A stretch of 64,000 bases of DNA from Carnegiea gigantea (GCA_029747015.1 JAKOGI010002783.1:22329-86328); one strand, 5' to 3'. Positions 33,678 to 45,310 are shown, counted from the first letter of the stretch. Notes: generated by a model from the sequence alone, not told the origin. A program made the numbers and translations.

Positions 33678-34598
33678 TGATGGAGGTCCATCCACAAGGC
33701 CTAATAATGTTTCATTGATCCAAAATAATCAAGAAATCAACTCCAAAGTCATGGCCATGAGTCACTTGATGGCGAACACACAAGGTGATACACCCGGGTT
33801 TTCATCCAGATTTTTACCCGGTTTTTGCTATCTTATTACATCGGCCTAAAGCATATTTTGGTGTCCGTTTTTTGGATGATTATCAAGTTCAGGATGTTAA
33901 CTTTTAAGTCCAATTGGTTCATATCATTTGGAATTCATTTGGTTACTTAAAACAGTTCATCTCTTGAACCTGTCCGGATTGCACTGCAAAATGCACGGTT
34001 TTGGTTTTCTGGTTTGTTCAAGGGGCAAATGATGTCCAAATGCCACGATTCCAATTGGAGGGTAAACTAGACATCTTGAGGTTTCCAACCGTGCAAGAAA
34101 CGTAGCAATTAGTCATCATTTGAGGTGTCAAACATGCGTTGCAAGTGGAGGCAGAAACCGGCTGCTTGACACCCGGTTGCTTAGCCTGGTGGTTTTCCTC
34201 CTTCAAGGGGTTTGCTTAAGGTGGAAGGCTGCCAAGCAGGTCATTTTGAGCTGCTTGATTAAGCACCACTCAGCTACTTGAGAGAGAGACACGTGGAGCT
34301 AGTGAAACGCCACCATTTTGCAAGCTCTCATTCGACCACTCAAGCATGACATGGCACACATGCAATTTTCAGCCCTTTTGAGGTGGCAGCCGTGCACTCT
34401 TACCTTCCTAGCTGGGAAATTGAGTCATCTACATTCCTTAATGCATAGGAAAGGCTTAGGAAGATAAATTAAGTGCTTGTAAAATAAACTTTCAGCTTTT
34501 GGTTTATATTAGAGTAAACCGTGTGTTAGATAGTGATTAGCAAGCTTAATGACTTTCCTCCCTTGGAAGGAAAGCTCATTCATGTACTCTCAAGGCCA

Positions 34599-34604
34599 TA
34601 TAAA
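34599..34604 (+). promoter_or_regulatory. Putative TATA box, R10 5' LTR
   Basis: TATAAA lies in 'ggccatataaagcc', at the position corresponding to TATATAA in R8. Confidence 0.55.
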
Positions 34605-35095
34605 GCCTTGTATGTTCATTTTGAAGCAACAGAGTTGATAATTCAGTTGTGAGTAAAGACCTTGTGTCTTGTGATTTCTTAAACACTCAACTTGCTTATC
34701 CTTAATTGTGGCCGATTAAGGTGGTGACCAAGTGAGTCTTGATCTTTGATTAGGTGGTGTATCTTATCCTAATCCAAGATCAAGGGCCCTAAGCTAAATG
34801 ATTAGTGGTGTATCTTATCTAATCATCCAGCTTAGAACTATCCAAAGTTTCATTAAACACTCTTGAAGTTCACCAACTAACTCTTGGTTTCACTCCTCTC
34901 AAACCGTGAGTTACTTCTTGTTCTTCTTAGTGTTTCTTCATCCTTCTTACTTTCCTCACTTCCTTTACTCCTTGATTCCTCATTACCATACAAAATCAAG
35001 CCTTTACATAGCTGATTGCATCGAACTTCCAAAAACCTTCAAAGCTATCTCAAACCGTGAAGAAGAGCTTTCCTAGGCAAGCTAGGCAGTGAATT

Positions 35096-35134
35096 GGCAC
35101 GGTCACCCCGTGCCATCAAGCACGGCCGTGCCAC
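35096..35134 (+). promoter_or_regulatory. GCACGG/CCGTGCC module in R10 U5
   Basis: Arms GGCACGG and CCGTGCC around TCACC, then ATCAA and the palindrome GCACGGCCGTGC. The 3' LTR copy is 45189-45227. Confidence 0.72.
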
Positions 35135-35221
35135 TCCTGGCCGTGAGAAATTGCTTATTTTCTAGCCTCCTTCAACGAGAGTCCTTGGGTTATTTCCTTC
35201 CCCTTGGACTTACATCAGTTT

Positions 35222-35233
35222 TGGTATCAGAGC
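35222..35233 (+). other. R10 primer binding site
   Basis: TGGTATCAGAGC lies four bases after the LTR, as in R8. Confidence 0.92.
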
Positions 35234-35331
35234 AAGTTCAGAACTTGGCCTGAACCCCACGCCATTCCCAGCCTATCTCTGAAATCATTCCAAACACAAT
35301 CAAGCATAAACCGTTCCTTCCTGCGATCACA

Positions 35332-36916
35332 ATGAGTGCTAGCATGTCTGTGGAAGAAAGACTTGAGGTTCTTTCCAAGCAAATGCAAGAACTAAGTGTG
35401 AGTAATCAAGAACTTAAGGCTCGAAATGAGTACTTGAGGAAACAACTTGGAAACCACATGAAACAAAAGCAGAAACTTCAAGAATCACCAAGCATTCGGA
35501 TTGGAACAGATTATGGCTATGAAGAGGAAGCGAGCAATGCGTTATCTGAAGAGGAAGTGCCGTTTGAAAGAATACAAAGAAGAGCTCGGCCTACTTTCAA
35601 CTCTAATGAGATCAAGGTTGATGTTCCTGAGTTCGAGGGTAAGCTAGATCCTGATGAGTTCATTGAACGGTTACAAACAGTGGAGCGTATCTTTGAATTC
35701 AAGGAGATTCCAGAGGATAAGAAAGTCAAAATAGTTGCTCTTAGACTAAGGAAATATGCCTTCTTATGGTGGACAAACCTTAATGCTAAGAGAACTAGAG
35801 AAAGGAAGAGTCAGATTGCTACTTGGGACAAAATGAAAGCCAAGATGAAGGCCCGGTTTTTGCCTTTGACGTATGTCCAAGACCAATATATGCTCTTTCA
35901 TCATTTGAATCAAGGCAAGATGAGTGTTGAAGAATATACTCGTGAGTTTGAGAAACTCATGATCAAATGTGACATTCATGAGCCTGAAGAGCAGACCATG
36001 GTTCGTTACCTAGGTGGGCTTGATCCTAGGATAGCCAACGTGGTTGAGTTACAAGCTTATGCCACCTTTGATGAAGTGTGTGTCCTAGCACACAAGGTGG
36101 AGCAGCAAAGAAAGTCTAGGATGAATGTTCGTGATTCATTCAAGCCCTATTCTACACCAAACCGTGGGCAACCCTTAAACAAGGGGAGTACCACACCTCA
36201 GCCTAAATCATCTACCCCTTTCCCATCTAATCCACAAAAGAACCAAGCTCCTCAAAGGCCACCACCACCAAACCCCCCACGTCCAAACCCATACCCTGTA
36301 AGCCAAAGAAGGTGTTACAAGTGCCAAGGCTTAGGACATATTGCTTCTGATTGTCCTAGTCGAAAGGTAGTCACCTTAGCTGAATGGGAAGCCATAGAGG
36401 GAGAATTTGCCGAGGAGAAAGAAGAGGAAAAGGCAGAAGATGCTGAGAGCGATCATGAAGATGATCAGGAGGAGTTTGTGGAAAACGCAGATGAAGGTGA
36501 GATGCTAGTAATTCGAAGGGTATTGAGCAATCAACGAGTTGCTAAGGATGAACAACGTGAGAATATCTTTCACTCACGGTGTACAGTCCAAGGCAAAGTG
36601 TGCTCGCTAATCATCGATGGAGGAAGTTGTGCCAACGTTGTTTCATTAAGCATGATTGAGAAACTGAACCTTCAATCCACGGCACACCCACACCCATACA
36701 ACATTCAATGGTTAAATCAAGGCAAGGGATTACAAGTTAACTCTCGTTGCTTGATTTCATTCTCTCTTGGTAAGAACTACCAAGATGAACTTTGGTGTGA
36801 TGTTATCCCCATGGATGCTTGTCATATTCTGTTAGGACGACCATGGATGTATGACAGGAAGGTTATGCATAATGGTTATCTTAATACTTATTCCTTTACC
36901 AAAGATGGCAAGAAGA
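35332..36916 (+). CDS. gag-pol: R10 gag and protease, left part of polyprotein
   Basis: The ATG at 35332 (MSASMSVEERLEVL) follows the leader and is the first in frame. Domains: coiled coil about residues 5-48, capsid about 85-260 ([28 protein letters not shown]), Pro-rich linker, CCHC knuckle [15 protein letters not shown] about residues 328-342, acidic linker, protease with [12 protein letters not shown] (catalytic Asp 429; Asp-Gly-Gly rather than the usual Asp-Ser/Thr-Gly). Codon 529 is split by R11 after its first base. No stop or frameshift was seen. Virion-like particles are assembled by Gag in the cytoplasm in this family. Confidence 0.93.
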
Positions 36917-38103
36917 TGATGTATATGTGGGTGGCAAGTGAACCAAATCAAACTCCAACTCAAAATAAGCCAAGTTGGGAAGAGAAATGAAAGATGGATG
37001 AAATGGATGAAGCACTTCACTACACAAGAAAAAGGGATAGAACAAGATCTTGTAATTGAGATAATCCTTCACGGAGCCACTCAATGACTTGACCTTGGGC
37101 TAATTCTCTTGTCTTAACCAAGGAATCACTCCAATTGGAAAAGGAAGAGAACCTAGAACACTACTTGAATTTGCCACAATTCAAGATATAGAACTAGGAA
37201 TTTAGTTGCACTTTTGAGAAACACACTCAAAGTACTTGTATTGCTTTGGAAATTTCTTACAATGCTGAATGAATAGCTTCACACGCCCCTCCCCTTTTTA
37301 TAGACTCAGCAAAAGACAATCAAAGGACTCAAATAACTCCTAACAATTAAAACTAGCTAATGAAAAGTCTAAGAAAAATGAAAAGACTCATCATAAAAGG
37401 GGTGGGGGAGGTTACAAGGAATATTCTAGGATTTTTGCAGCTGATTACATCAATCTAGAAGCATCTAAAACGTGCACAATATCAGCCACACAAGTATATG
37501 TAACCGAAGACTCTTCATATTCCCAGCATTAATCCTTGCAACTGCCTCAACTTCAACAGAGCATAACTTCCAGAATACTCGGCCAAATCACGCGTTCTTG
37601 GGCTTGTTAGAAAGCCCTGGAAGTCTATTTGCCAGAATGGGCTCATTTGCTCAATTTGGATAAGCGGTTTGAAAGTTATGGCCCAAACAATGCACCTATC
37701 TCAGACTGGACTGGATCAGCATAACGTATCTTTGAGTGATATTTTGCCCAATCAAATGACGTCCAAATTAAACAAACTTGGGCTTATTTGAAAGCTGAAA
37801 TCTTAAACTTCAAAACCATGTGGAGCCTCAAGTTGTGGGACCACTTTAGGTAGGCCAAAAGTGCACACAAAAAGCGGGAAAATTCGGGATGAAGGCGGCA
37901 TTACGTCTTCGGGCATGAACGCCAATTTCCGGCAAAGTTTTGCAACTTCTTTGACTTCTTCATGGTGTCTAAAGTCCTTGAACTCACATAATAAGAGAAA
38001 ATATGAGAGTTCCCATGCACGCTCTTGTTTGACACTTTTCTTCTTGGAAGTTGACCTTAAATAAAAATAAAAATAAAAATGATGCATATGGGAATATGCA
38101 TCA
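36917..38103 (-). mobile_element. R11 3' LTR
   Basis: On the minus strand it starts TGATGCATAT at 38103 and ends ATACATCA at 36917. TATA-like TATAAAA (minus) is at 37296-37302. The Gag frame ends inside it at 37803. Confidence 0.95.
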
Positions 38104-39383
38104 TACTCCCCGGGTGGTTTTGAGTTTGTCCTCAAACTCAATGGGTTAGCAAGCTTCTCAAGAAAGGGGTCACGCTCACAATATGGGAGCTTTTGGGGAA
38201 GGAGGTCACAGGGCATCACCTCTAGAGAGATATAGAAGAGGGTGAGGGGAGGATGATAAAACGGGTCATACCTGGTGAGGAGAAGAGGCGGAAGTGGGAA
38301 ATCTTCTTTGGGGCCAAGGGTTTGGGAAGGATGAATGAGGGTTAAGGCTTGTCGGTCCTTTTGTGGTTTGAGGGGTTGGGAAGGTTGAATGGGGGTTAAG
38401 GTGAATTCTTCTTGGGTCAAGAGTTGCTCAACTTCTTCAATAACCCCACATGCCTCCAACTCGGGTGCTTGGAGTTCGGTAGGGCGTACTTCTTGAATCA
38501 AGAGTTGTTCAAACTCTTCAGCAACCCTACATGGCTTCATCACTTCAAGGTCTTTAACTACATGCTCTTCAATTCTTGGGGTTATGCTCAAATTCACCTC
38601 ATTATCTTCTTGGCACCCTTCTTGGGTGAAGGATTGCTCAATTTCTTGCACAATCTCTTCTTGCTTCAACTCGGATCTTTGGGCCTCAAGTTCAAAGGTC
38701 TCTTCATCACCACAGTCACCAAAAACAAGAGGTAGGTCAACTAGGCTTGAAGCTTTTTCTCCAAGGATCTCTTCATCTTTGTTTGGCTTTTGAGAAACCT
38801 TCTCTAAGTGAAGTATTTCTTCTTTTTCAACCTTGAGTTCAATTTCTTCTTCAAGGCTTTCCTCCTGATCGTTCTCTTCTTTCACGGCTTTCCTTTCTTC
38901 CAAGGTAATGACCTCGTTATTTGGGCAATCCGTGGATAAGTGTCCAAGCCCTTGGCACTTGAGACACCTCCTAGGTTGTGGGGGAAAGATCATTTGTGGG
39001 GTTGGTTCTTTTTGTGGGGTGGAAGGGAATGAACCCGTGAGCTTAACGGAGATACTTTCTTTCATGGGCATGTAAGTGGATGGGTAAAAGGAACCCTTCA
39101 ACTTACTACTCAATTTCTTCCAAGTTCTCACCTTTTCTTTTCCTTTCTTTTTTCGCTCAAACTTGTATTTATTCCACCACTGAAGTGCACATCCTCTCAA
39201 TCTTGAAATAACCACTTTGAACTTCTCTTGGTCACTAAGGATACAACAAGCAAAAACTCGTTCCACCTTAGATAACCAACCTGCGAACACTTCCTTTTCG
39301 CCATGAAATTTTGGAATTGCAAAGCAAGCATATCCAATATCAATAAGAGCTAGTTCTTTCTCCAAGTTCTTTGAAGACGGCAT
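37803..39383 (-). CDS. gag: R11 Gag (526 residues): half capsid, zinc knuckle, acidic tail
   Basis: The start ATG at 39381-39383 (MPSSKNLEKELALI) agrees with the R1 start. Residues 1-95 match the N-terminal half of chromovirus capsid (VERVFACC, WWNKYKFERKKKGKEKVRTW), but the [10 protein letters not shown] half is absent and so is the N-terminal coiled coil. A complete CCHC knuckle RCLKCQGLGHLSTDC lies near residues 137-151. A Glu-rich stretch follows, then three imperfect repeats around EQSFTQEG, EQLLIQEV and EQLLTQEE, a twice-used TPIQPSQ-like phrase, and LSLRTNSKPPGEYDAY over the polypurine tract. About 100 C-terminal residues are LTR-coded and end FVCTFGLPKVVPQLEAPHGFEV, close to R15. The frame is open, so the protein could be made. 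Confidence 0.87.
   Translation of the reverse strand: MPSSKNLEKELALIDIGYACFAIPKFHGEKEVFAGWLSKVERVFACCILSDQEKFKVVISRLRGCALQWWNKYKFERKKKGKEKVRTWKKLSSKLKGSFYPSTYMPMKESISVKLTGSFPSTPQKEPTPQMIFPPQPRRCLKCQGLGHLSTDCPNNEVITLEERKAVKEENDQEESLEEEIELKVEKEEILHLEKVSQKPNKDEEILGEKASSLVDLPLVFGDCGDEETFELEAQRSELKQEEIVQEIEQSFTQEGCQEDNEVNLSITPRIEEHVVKDLEVMKPCRVAEEFEQLLIQEVRPTELQAPELEACGVIEEVEQLLTQEEFTLTPIQPSQPLKPQKDRQALTLIHPSQTLGPKEDFPLPPLLLTRYDPFYHPPLTLFYISLEVMPCDLLPQKLPYCERDPFLEKLANPLSLRTNSKPPGEYDAYSHMHHFYFYFYLRSTSKKKSVKQERAWELSYFLLLCEFKDFRHHEEVKEVAKLCRKLAFMPEDVMPPSSRIFPLFVCTFGLPKVVPQLEAPHGFEV
38104..38113 (-). other. R11 polypurine tract
   Basis: CCGGGGAGTA on the minus strand, lying inside the open gag frame. 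Confidence 0.85.
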
Positions 39384-39444
39384 GAAGGATGAGGTCTAGG
39401 GTTCTTCGTGGATTGATTTGAAACGTAAGTTGGCTGTGGCAAAG

Positions 39445-39626
39445 GTGGCACGGTCGTGCAAGGGGGCACGGTCAGGCCGTGCTATGCTTCGGCTGAAGAA
39501 AATGCAGAAAAGTAGAGTGGCACGTTCGTGCTTGGAGGCACGGGGGCACCGTGCTCCGTCTCGACTTGAAGATTTCTGGAAAATGAATATGGCACGGTCG
39601 TGCGTGGTTGCACGGGGGCACCGTGC
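39445..39626 (-). promoter_or_regulatory. R11 leader: three GCACGG/CCGTGCC modules
   Basis: Copies are about 39590-39626, 39518-39554 and 39445-39482, in the order read on the minus strand. They lie between PBS and gag. The third copy is word-for-word the R15 third copy (agcacggcctgaccgtgcc). Confidence 0.75.
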
Positions 39627-39737
39627 TGCTTCTCTGGTCTTCGAGACTAGGTTTGCCGGTTTGTGCCTCTTTTTGTTTTTTTGTATTTTGGCTTTTTGGG
39701 ATGTGTTTGGGTGTGATGTGGGTCACTTAAAAACCGT

Positions 39738-39750
39738 GGCTCTGATACCA
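39738..39750 (-). other. R11 primer binding site
   Basis: GGCTCTGATACCA on the plus strand is TGGTATCAGAGCC in element direction, two bases from the LTR. Confidence 0.92.
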
Positions 39751-39752
39751 AT

Positions 39753-40939
39753 TGATGTATATGTGGGTGGCAAGTGAACCAAATCAAACTCCAACTCAAA
39801 ACAAGCCAAGTTGGGAAGAGAAATGAAAGATGGATGAAATGGATGAAGCACTTCACTACACAAGAAAAAGGGATAGAACAAGATCTTATAATTGAGATAA
39901 TCCTTCACGGAGCCACTCAATGACTTGACCTTGGGCTAATTCTCTTGTCTTATCCAAGGAATCACTCCAATTGGAAAAGGAAGAGAACCTGGAACACCAC
40001 TTGAATTTGCCACAATTCAAGATATAGAACTAGGAATTTAGTTGCACTTTTGAGAAACACACTCAAAGTACTTGTATTACTTTGGAAATTTCTTACAATG
40101 CTGAATGAATAGCTTCACATGCCCCTCCCCTTTTATAGACTCAGCAAAAGACAATCAAAAGACTCAAATAACTCCTAACAATTAAAACTAGCTAATGAAA
40201 AGTCTAAGAAAAATGAAAAGACACATCATAAAAGGGGGTGGGGGAGGTTACAAGGAATATTCTAGGATTTTTGCAGCTGATTACATCAATCTAGAAGCAT
40301 CTAAAACGTGCACAATATCAGCCACACAAGTATATGTAACCGAAGACTCTTCATATTCCCAGCATTAATCCTTGCAACTGCCTCAACTTCAACAGAGCAT
40401 AACTTCCAGAATACTCGGCCAAATCACGCGTTCTTGGGCTTGTTAGAAAGCCCTGGAAGTCTATTTTCCAGAATGGGCTCATTTGCTCAATTTGGATAAG
40501 CGGTTTGAAAGTTATGGCTCAAACAATGCACCTATCTCAGACTGGACTGGATCAGCATAACGTATCTTTGAGTGATATTTTGCCCAATCAAATGATGTCC
40601 AAATTAAACAAACTTGGGCTTATTTGAAAGCTGAAATCTTAAACTTCAAAACCATGTGGAGCCTCAAGTTGTGGGACCACTTTAGGTAGGCCAAAAGTGC
40701 ACACAAAAAGCGGGAAAATTCGGGATGAAGGCGGCATTACGTCTTCGGGCATGAACGCCAATTTCCGGCAAAGTTTTGCAACTTCTTTGACTTCTTCATG
40801 GTGTCTAAAGTCCTTGAACTCACATAATAAGAGAAAATATGAGAGTTCCCATGCACGCTCTTGTTTGACACTTTTCTTCTTGGAAGTTGACCTTAAATAA
40901 AAATAAAAATAAAAATGATGCATATGGGAATATGCATCA
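39753..40939 (-). mobile_element. R11 5' LTR
   Basis: This 1187-bp LTR is equal in length to the 3' copy. It opens with the same 24-base inverted repeat (arms TGATGCATAT and ATATGCATCA). Confidence 0.95.
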
Positions 40940-40944
40940 GAAGA

Positions 40945-43940
40945 TTACCCTGAATCCCATGTCACCATCCGAACTCCACAAAATGAAACCACAAAAAAGC
41001 CAAAATCAATCTGACTTGCTTTTGACATATGTTGAACCACTTTTAAAGGCCTCTCAACATGAGTTCAAAGCTTTGAAAGAATGGATATTGCAAGTACAAG
41101 ATGAGCAAGAAACACCACTTCCTTCCCATCCCATAGCCAAGGTCATATTGAATCAGTTCGGTCACCTATTCCCAGATCAAATACCTTCGGGTTTACCCCC
41201 AAAGCGTGATATTCAACATCATATTGACCTTATCCCAGGATCCATTCTACCTAATAAACCAGCCTACAGGACAAATCCCAGAGAAACTCAAGAGATTCAA
41301 CGTCAAGTTGAAGAACTAATATTCAAGGGATTGGTACGAGAATCCTTAAGCCCGTGTGCTGTTCCTGCTCTTTTGGTTCCGAAAAAGGATGGTAGTATGA
41401 GGATGTGTGTTGACAGTAGGGTCATAAACAAGATCACTATCAAGTACAGGTACCCTATACCTAGGCTTGAAGATATGTTGGATGAGTTACATGGCTCTAA
41501 GGTGTTTAGCAAGATTGATTTAAGGAGTGGTTATTATCAGATTCGTATTAGGGAGGGTGATGAGTGGAAAACTGCTTTCAAGACTAAGGGCGGATTATAT
41601 GAATGGTTAGTCATGCCTTTCGGTCTTTCTAATGCCCCTAGTACGTTTATGAGACTAATGAATCAAGTATTTCGACCATACTTAGGCAAGTTCGTGGTTG
41701 TTTACTTCGATGATATATTGGTGTTCAGTAAGAATGAGCAAGAACATCAAGATCACTTAACTCAGGTGATGCTCGTTCTTGAAAAGGAGAAGTTATTCGG
41801 GAACCTAAAGAAGTGTACCTTCTTTACTCATGAAGTTACCTTCTTAGGTTATATTGTTTCTGAAGATGGTATTAAGGCGGATGAAAGCAAGATTGAGGCT
41901 ATTCGGACTTGGCCTGTTTTTAAGAGCATTCATGACGTTCGAAGCTTTCATGGCTTGGCTTCTTTCTATAGGAGGTTCATACGCAATTTCAGCACTATTC
42001 TAGCTCCTATGACTGAAGTCCTTAAGGGTTCCTCGTTCACTTGGAATCCTAAAGCCCAAGCAGCCTTTGAAGAAGTGAAAGAGAGGCTAACTCAAGCACC
42101 GGTTTTAGCTCTGCCGTGTTTTGAGAAGGTCTTTGAAGTTGAATGCGATGCTTCTGGAGTTGGTATTGGAGGCATTCTTACTCAAGAAGGACGCCCTTTG
42201 GCCTTCTTCAGTGAGAAGTTATGTGACACCAGGAAGAGATATTCAACTTATGACAAGGAGTTCTATGCCATCGTTCGATGCCTAGAACATTGGAACCATT
42301 ATTTGATTGCCAGTGAGTTTATTCTACACTCAGATCACGAGGCTTTGAAGTATATTCGAGGCCAACATAAGTTAAACTCACGCCATGCTAAATGGGTTGA
42401 GTTCCTGCAGTCCTTTCACTTTACTATCAAGCATAAGTCTGGCAAATTGAATCAAGGCGCCGATGCTCTTTCACGGCGTTATCTATTGATGTTCGAATTA
42501 GATGCTTGTATCCTTGGATTTGAGCATCTAAAGGCTTTATACCAGGATGATGAAGATTTTTGGGTGTTATACTCTGAGTGTACTAAACATCCCAAAGGGG
42601 ATTTCTTAATTCACGAAGAGTTTCTCTTTAAAGGTGCTCGGTTATGTGTTCCCAAATGCAGCACTCGTGAGTTGTTAATTCGAGAAGTCCATGCTGGATC
42701 TTTAGCTGGTCATTTTGGCGAAGACAAGACCCTAACTATGCTTAGGGAACATTATTATTGGCCAGGTATGGAAAAGGACGTTCAAGACATCATTAGAAGG
42801 TGCAGTACGTGTCAAATTGCGAAGAGTCATTCGCTTCCTCAGGGACTATACACGCCACTTCCTATTCCTACGTTACCTTGGGTGGACGTTAGTATGGATT
42901 TCATACTTGGTTTACCAAAGACACAAAGGAATAAAGATTCTATCTTTGTGGTCGTGGATCGATTTTCGAAGATGGCTCATTTCATTCCCTGCAACAAGAC
43001 TAATGATGCCACTCATGTTGCTGAGCTGTATTTCAAGGAGGTCATGAGACTTCATGGAATTCCTCGTTCCATCGTCTCAGATCGAGATACCAAGTTCCTA
43101 AGTCACTTTTGGATTACTTTGTGGAAAAAGTTGGGTACCAAACTCAAATACAGTACCACTTGTCATCCACAAACAGATGGGCAAACCGAGGTTACTAATC
43201 GAACCATTGGTACTCTATTAAGGGTCTTGATTACAAGCCACGCAAAAGCTTGGGATCTGTTACTTCCACATGCTGAGTTCGCTTACAATAGGACTCCAAG
43301 CAAGGCTACTGGTCTATCACCCTTTAAAGTGGTTTATGGGGTTGATCCCCTAAGTCCACTTGATCTTGTTCCTCGACCATTAGATCAAAAGCCAAGTGCG
43401 GATGCCGCTACTAGGGTGGAAGAAATCCAGAAGTTGCATGAGTTAGTAAAGGCCAAGATTGAGAAAACTACACTTTCATACACGGCCCAAGCTAACAAGC
43501 ATGAGAAGGAGAAGCTTTTTAAACCAGGTGATATGGTTTGGATTCATCTTCGTAAAGAACATTTTCCTTCCAAAAGGAAAACTAAATTGATGCCTAGAGC
43601 GGATGGTCCATTCGAGATTTTGGAGAAGATCAACAATAATGCTTATAAGGTGGAGTTACCAGGAGATTATGAAGTATCAGCTACGTTCAACGTTGCTGAT
43701 TTAAGTCCTTATGAAGCAGATGGTTACCTTTCTGATTTGAGGATCAAATCTTCCCAACATGGAAAGAATGATGGAGGTCCATCCACAAGGCCTAATAATG
43801 TTTCATTGATCCAAAATAATCAAGAAATCAACTCCAAAGTCACGGCCATGAGTCACTTGATGGCAAACACACAAGGTGATACACCCGGGTTCTCATCCAG
43901 ATTTTTACCCAGTTTTTGCTATCTTATTACATCGGCCTAA
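40945..43940 (+). CDS. gag-pol: R10 RT, RNase H and integrase, right part of polyprotein
   Basis: This continues codon 529 after R11; the two parts together make 1526 codons without a stop. RT has YFDDILVFS (about 41701-41727), RNase [12 protein letters not shown] (about 42140) and YDKEFYAI, the integrase zinc domain [10 protein letters not shown] to RCSTCQIAKS (about 42690-42825), and core acids in SMDFILGLP (42894), VSDRDTKF (about 43078) and QTEVTNRT (about 43187). The C-terminal domain FKPGDMVWIHLRKEHF and VSATFNVADLSPYEAD motif follow. It reads through the polypurine tract and ends at 43940, with 57 LTR-coded residues. R11 makes the gene discontinuous. Confidence 0.93.
43756..43768 (+). 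other. R10 polypurine tract (degenerate)
   Basis: AACATGGAAAGAA precedes the 3' LTR. It has one T and is less G-rich than the tracts of R8, R9 and R14. Confidence 0.65.
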
Positions 43941-45310
43941 AGCATATTTTGGTGTCCGTTTTTTGAATGATTATCAAGTTCAGGATGTTAACTTTTAAGT
44001 CCAATTGGTTTCATATCATTTGGAATTCATTTGGTTACTTAAAACAGTTCATCTCTTGAACCTGTCCGAATTGCACTGCAAAATGCACGGTTTTGGTTTT
44101 CTGGTTTGTTCAAGGGGCAAATGATGTCCAAATGCTACGATTCCAATTGGAGGGTAAACTAGACATCTTGAGGTTTCCAACCATGTAAGAAACGTAGCAA
44201 TTAGTCATCATTTGAGGTGTCAAACATGCGTTGCAAGTGGAGGCAGAAACCGGCTGCTTGACACCCGGTTGCTTAGCCTGGTGGTTTTCCTCCTTCAAGG
44301 GGTTTGCTTAAGGTGGAAGGCTGCCAAGCAGGTCATTTTGAGCTGCTTGATCAAGCACCACTCAGCTAGTTGAGAGAGAGACACGTGGAGCAAGTAAAAC
44401 ATCACCATTTTGCAAACCCTCATTTGACCACTCAAGCATGACATGGCACACATGCATTCTTCAGTCCTTTTGAGGTGGCTAGCCATGCACTCTTACCTTT
44501 CTAGCTGGGAAAATGAGTCATCTACATTCCTTAATGCATAGGAAAGGCTTAGGAAGATAAATTAAGTGCTTGTAAAATAAACTTTCAGCTTTTGGTTTGT
44601 ATTAGAGTAAACCGTGTGTTAGATAGTGATTAGCAAGCTTAATGACTTTCCTCCCTTGGAAGGAAAGCTCATTCATGTACTCTCAAGGCCATATAAAGCC
44701 TTGTATGTTCATTTTGAAGCAACAGAGTTGATAATTCAGTTGTGAGTAAAGACCTTGTGTCTTGTGATTTCTTAAACACTCAACTTGCTTATCCTTAATT
44801 GTGGCCGATTAAGGTGGTGACCAAGTGAGTCTTGATCTTTGATTAGGTGGTGTATCTTATCCTAATCCAAGATCAAGGGCCCTAAGCTAAATGATTAGTG
44901 GTGTATCTTATCTAATCATCTAGCTTAGAACTATCCAAAGTTTCATTAAACACTCTTGAAGTTCACCAACTAACTCTTGGTTTCACTCCTCTCAAACCGT
45001 GAGTTACTTCTTGTTCTTCTTAGTGTTTCTTCATCCTTCTTACTTTCCTCACTTCCTTTACTCCTTGCTTCCTCTTTACCATACAAAATCAAGCCTTTAC
45101 ATAGCTGATTGCATCGAACTTCCAAAAACCTTCAAAGCTATCTCAAACCGTGAAGAAGAGCTTTCCTAGGCAAGCTAGGCAGTGAATTGGCACGGTCACC
45201 CCGTGCCATCAAGCACGGCCGTGCCACTCCTGGCCGTGAGAAATTGCTTATTTTCTAGCCTCCTTCAACGAGAGTCCTTGGGTTATTTCCTTCCCCTTGG
45301 ACTTACATCA
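43769..45310 (+). mobile_element. R10 3' LTR
   Basis: This 1542-bp LTR has a GCACGG module at 45189-45227. Right duplication TCACT is at 45311-45315. Confidence 0.95.

Larger units (their letters stand above)
33678..35217 (+). mobile_element. R10 5' LTR
   Basis: TATA-like TATAAA is at 34599-34604 and a GCACGG module at 35096-35134. A block from about 34020 to the LTR end is strongly similar to the R8/R5 LTRs, while the first 330 bases are not. Confidence 0.95.
36917..40939 (-). mobile_element. R11: complete gag-only element with divergent Gag
   Basis: Minus strand, 4023 bp. Both LTRs are exactly 1187 bp (39753-40939 is the 5' LTR, 36917-38103 the 3' LTR) and differ at only a small number of sites by eye. 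The duplication GAAGA is perfect (36912-36916 and 40940-40944). The interior of 1649 bp has PBS, leader, gag and polypurine tract and no enzyme domains. The first 200 bases of U3, leader modules and LTR middle are closely related to R15, its probable enzyme source. Confidence 0.96.
33678..45310 (+). mobile_element. R10: full-length gag-pol element split by R11
   Basis: LTRs are 33678-35217 (1540 bp) and 43769-45310 (1542 bp), starting TGATGGAGGTCC and ending GACTTACATCA. The duplication TCACT is perfect (33673-33677 and 45311-45315). Without R11 it is about 7.6 kb. The reading frame is open from gag to its end, so R10 may have been competent until R11 landed in it. Inserted into the gag of R9 in opposite orientation. 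Confidence 0.96.

Noticed and set aside
37472..37663. A 63-codon frame (MHNISHTSICN...) that recurs antisense in R6-, R7-, R11- and R15-type LTRs
   Set aside because: It follows the general conservation of these LTRs, is broken or altered in some copies (for example 60999-61265 runs differently and 15549-15731 is open in the other direction), and shows no protein features.
40887..40944. Apparent start of the R10 pol frame at 40887
   Set aside because: These codons belong to the R11 LTR and the target duplication. The real R10 frame enters from 36916 and continues at 40945.
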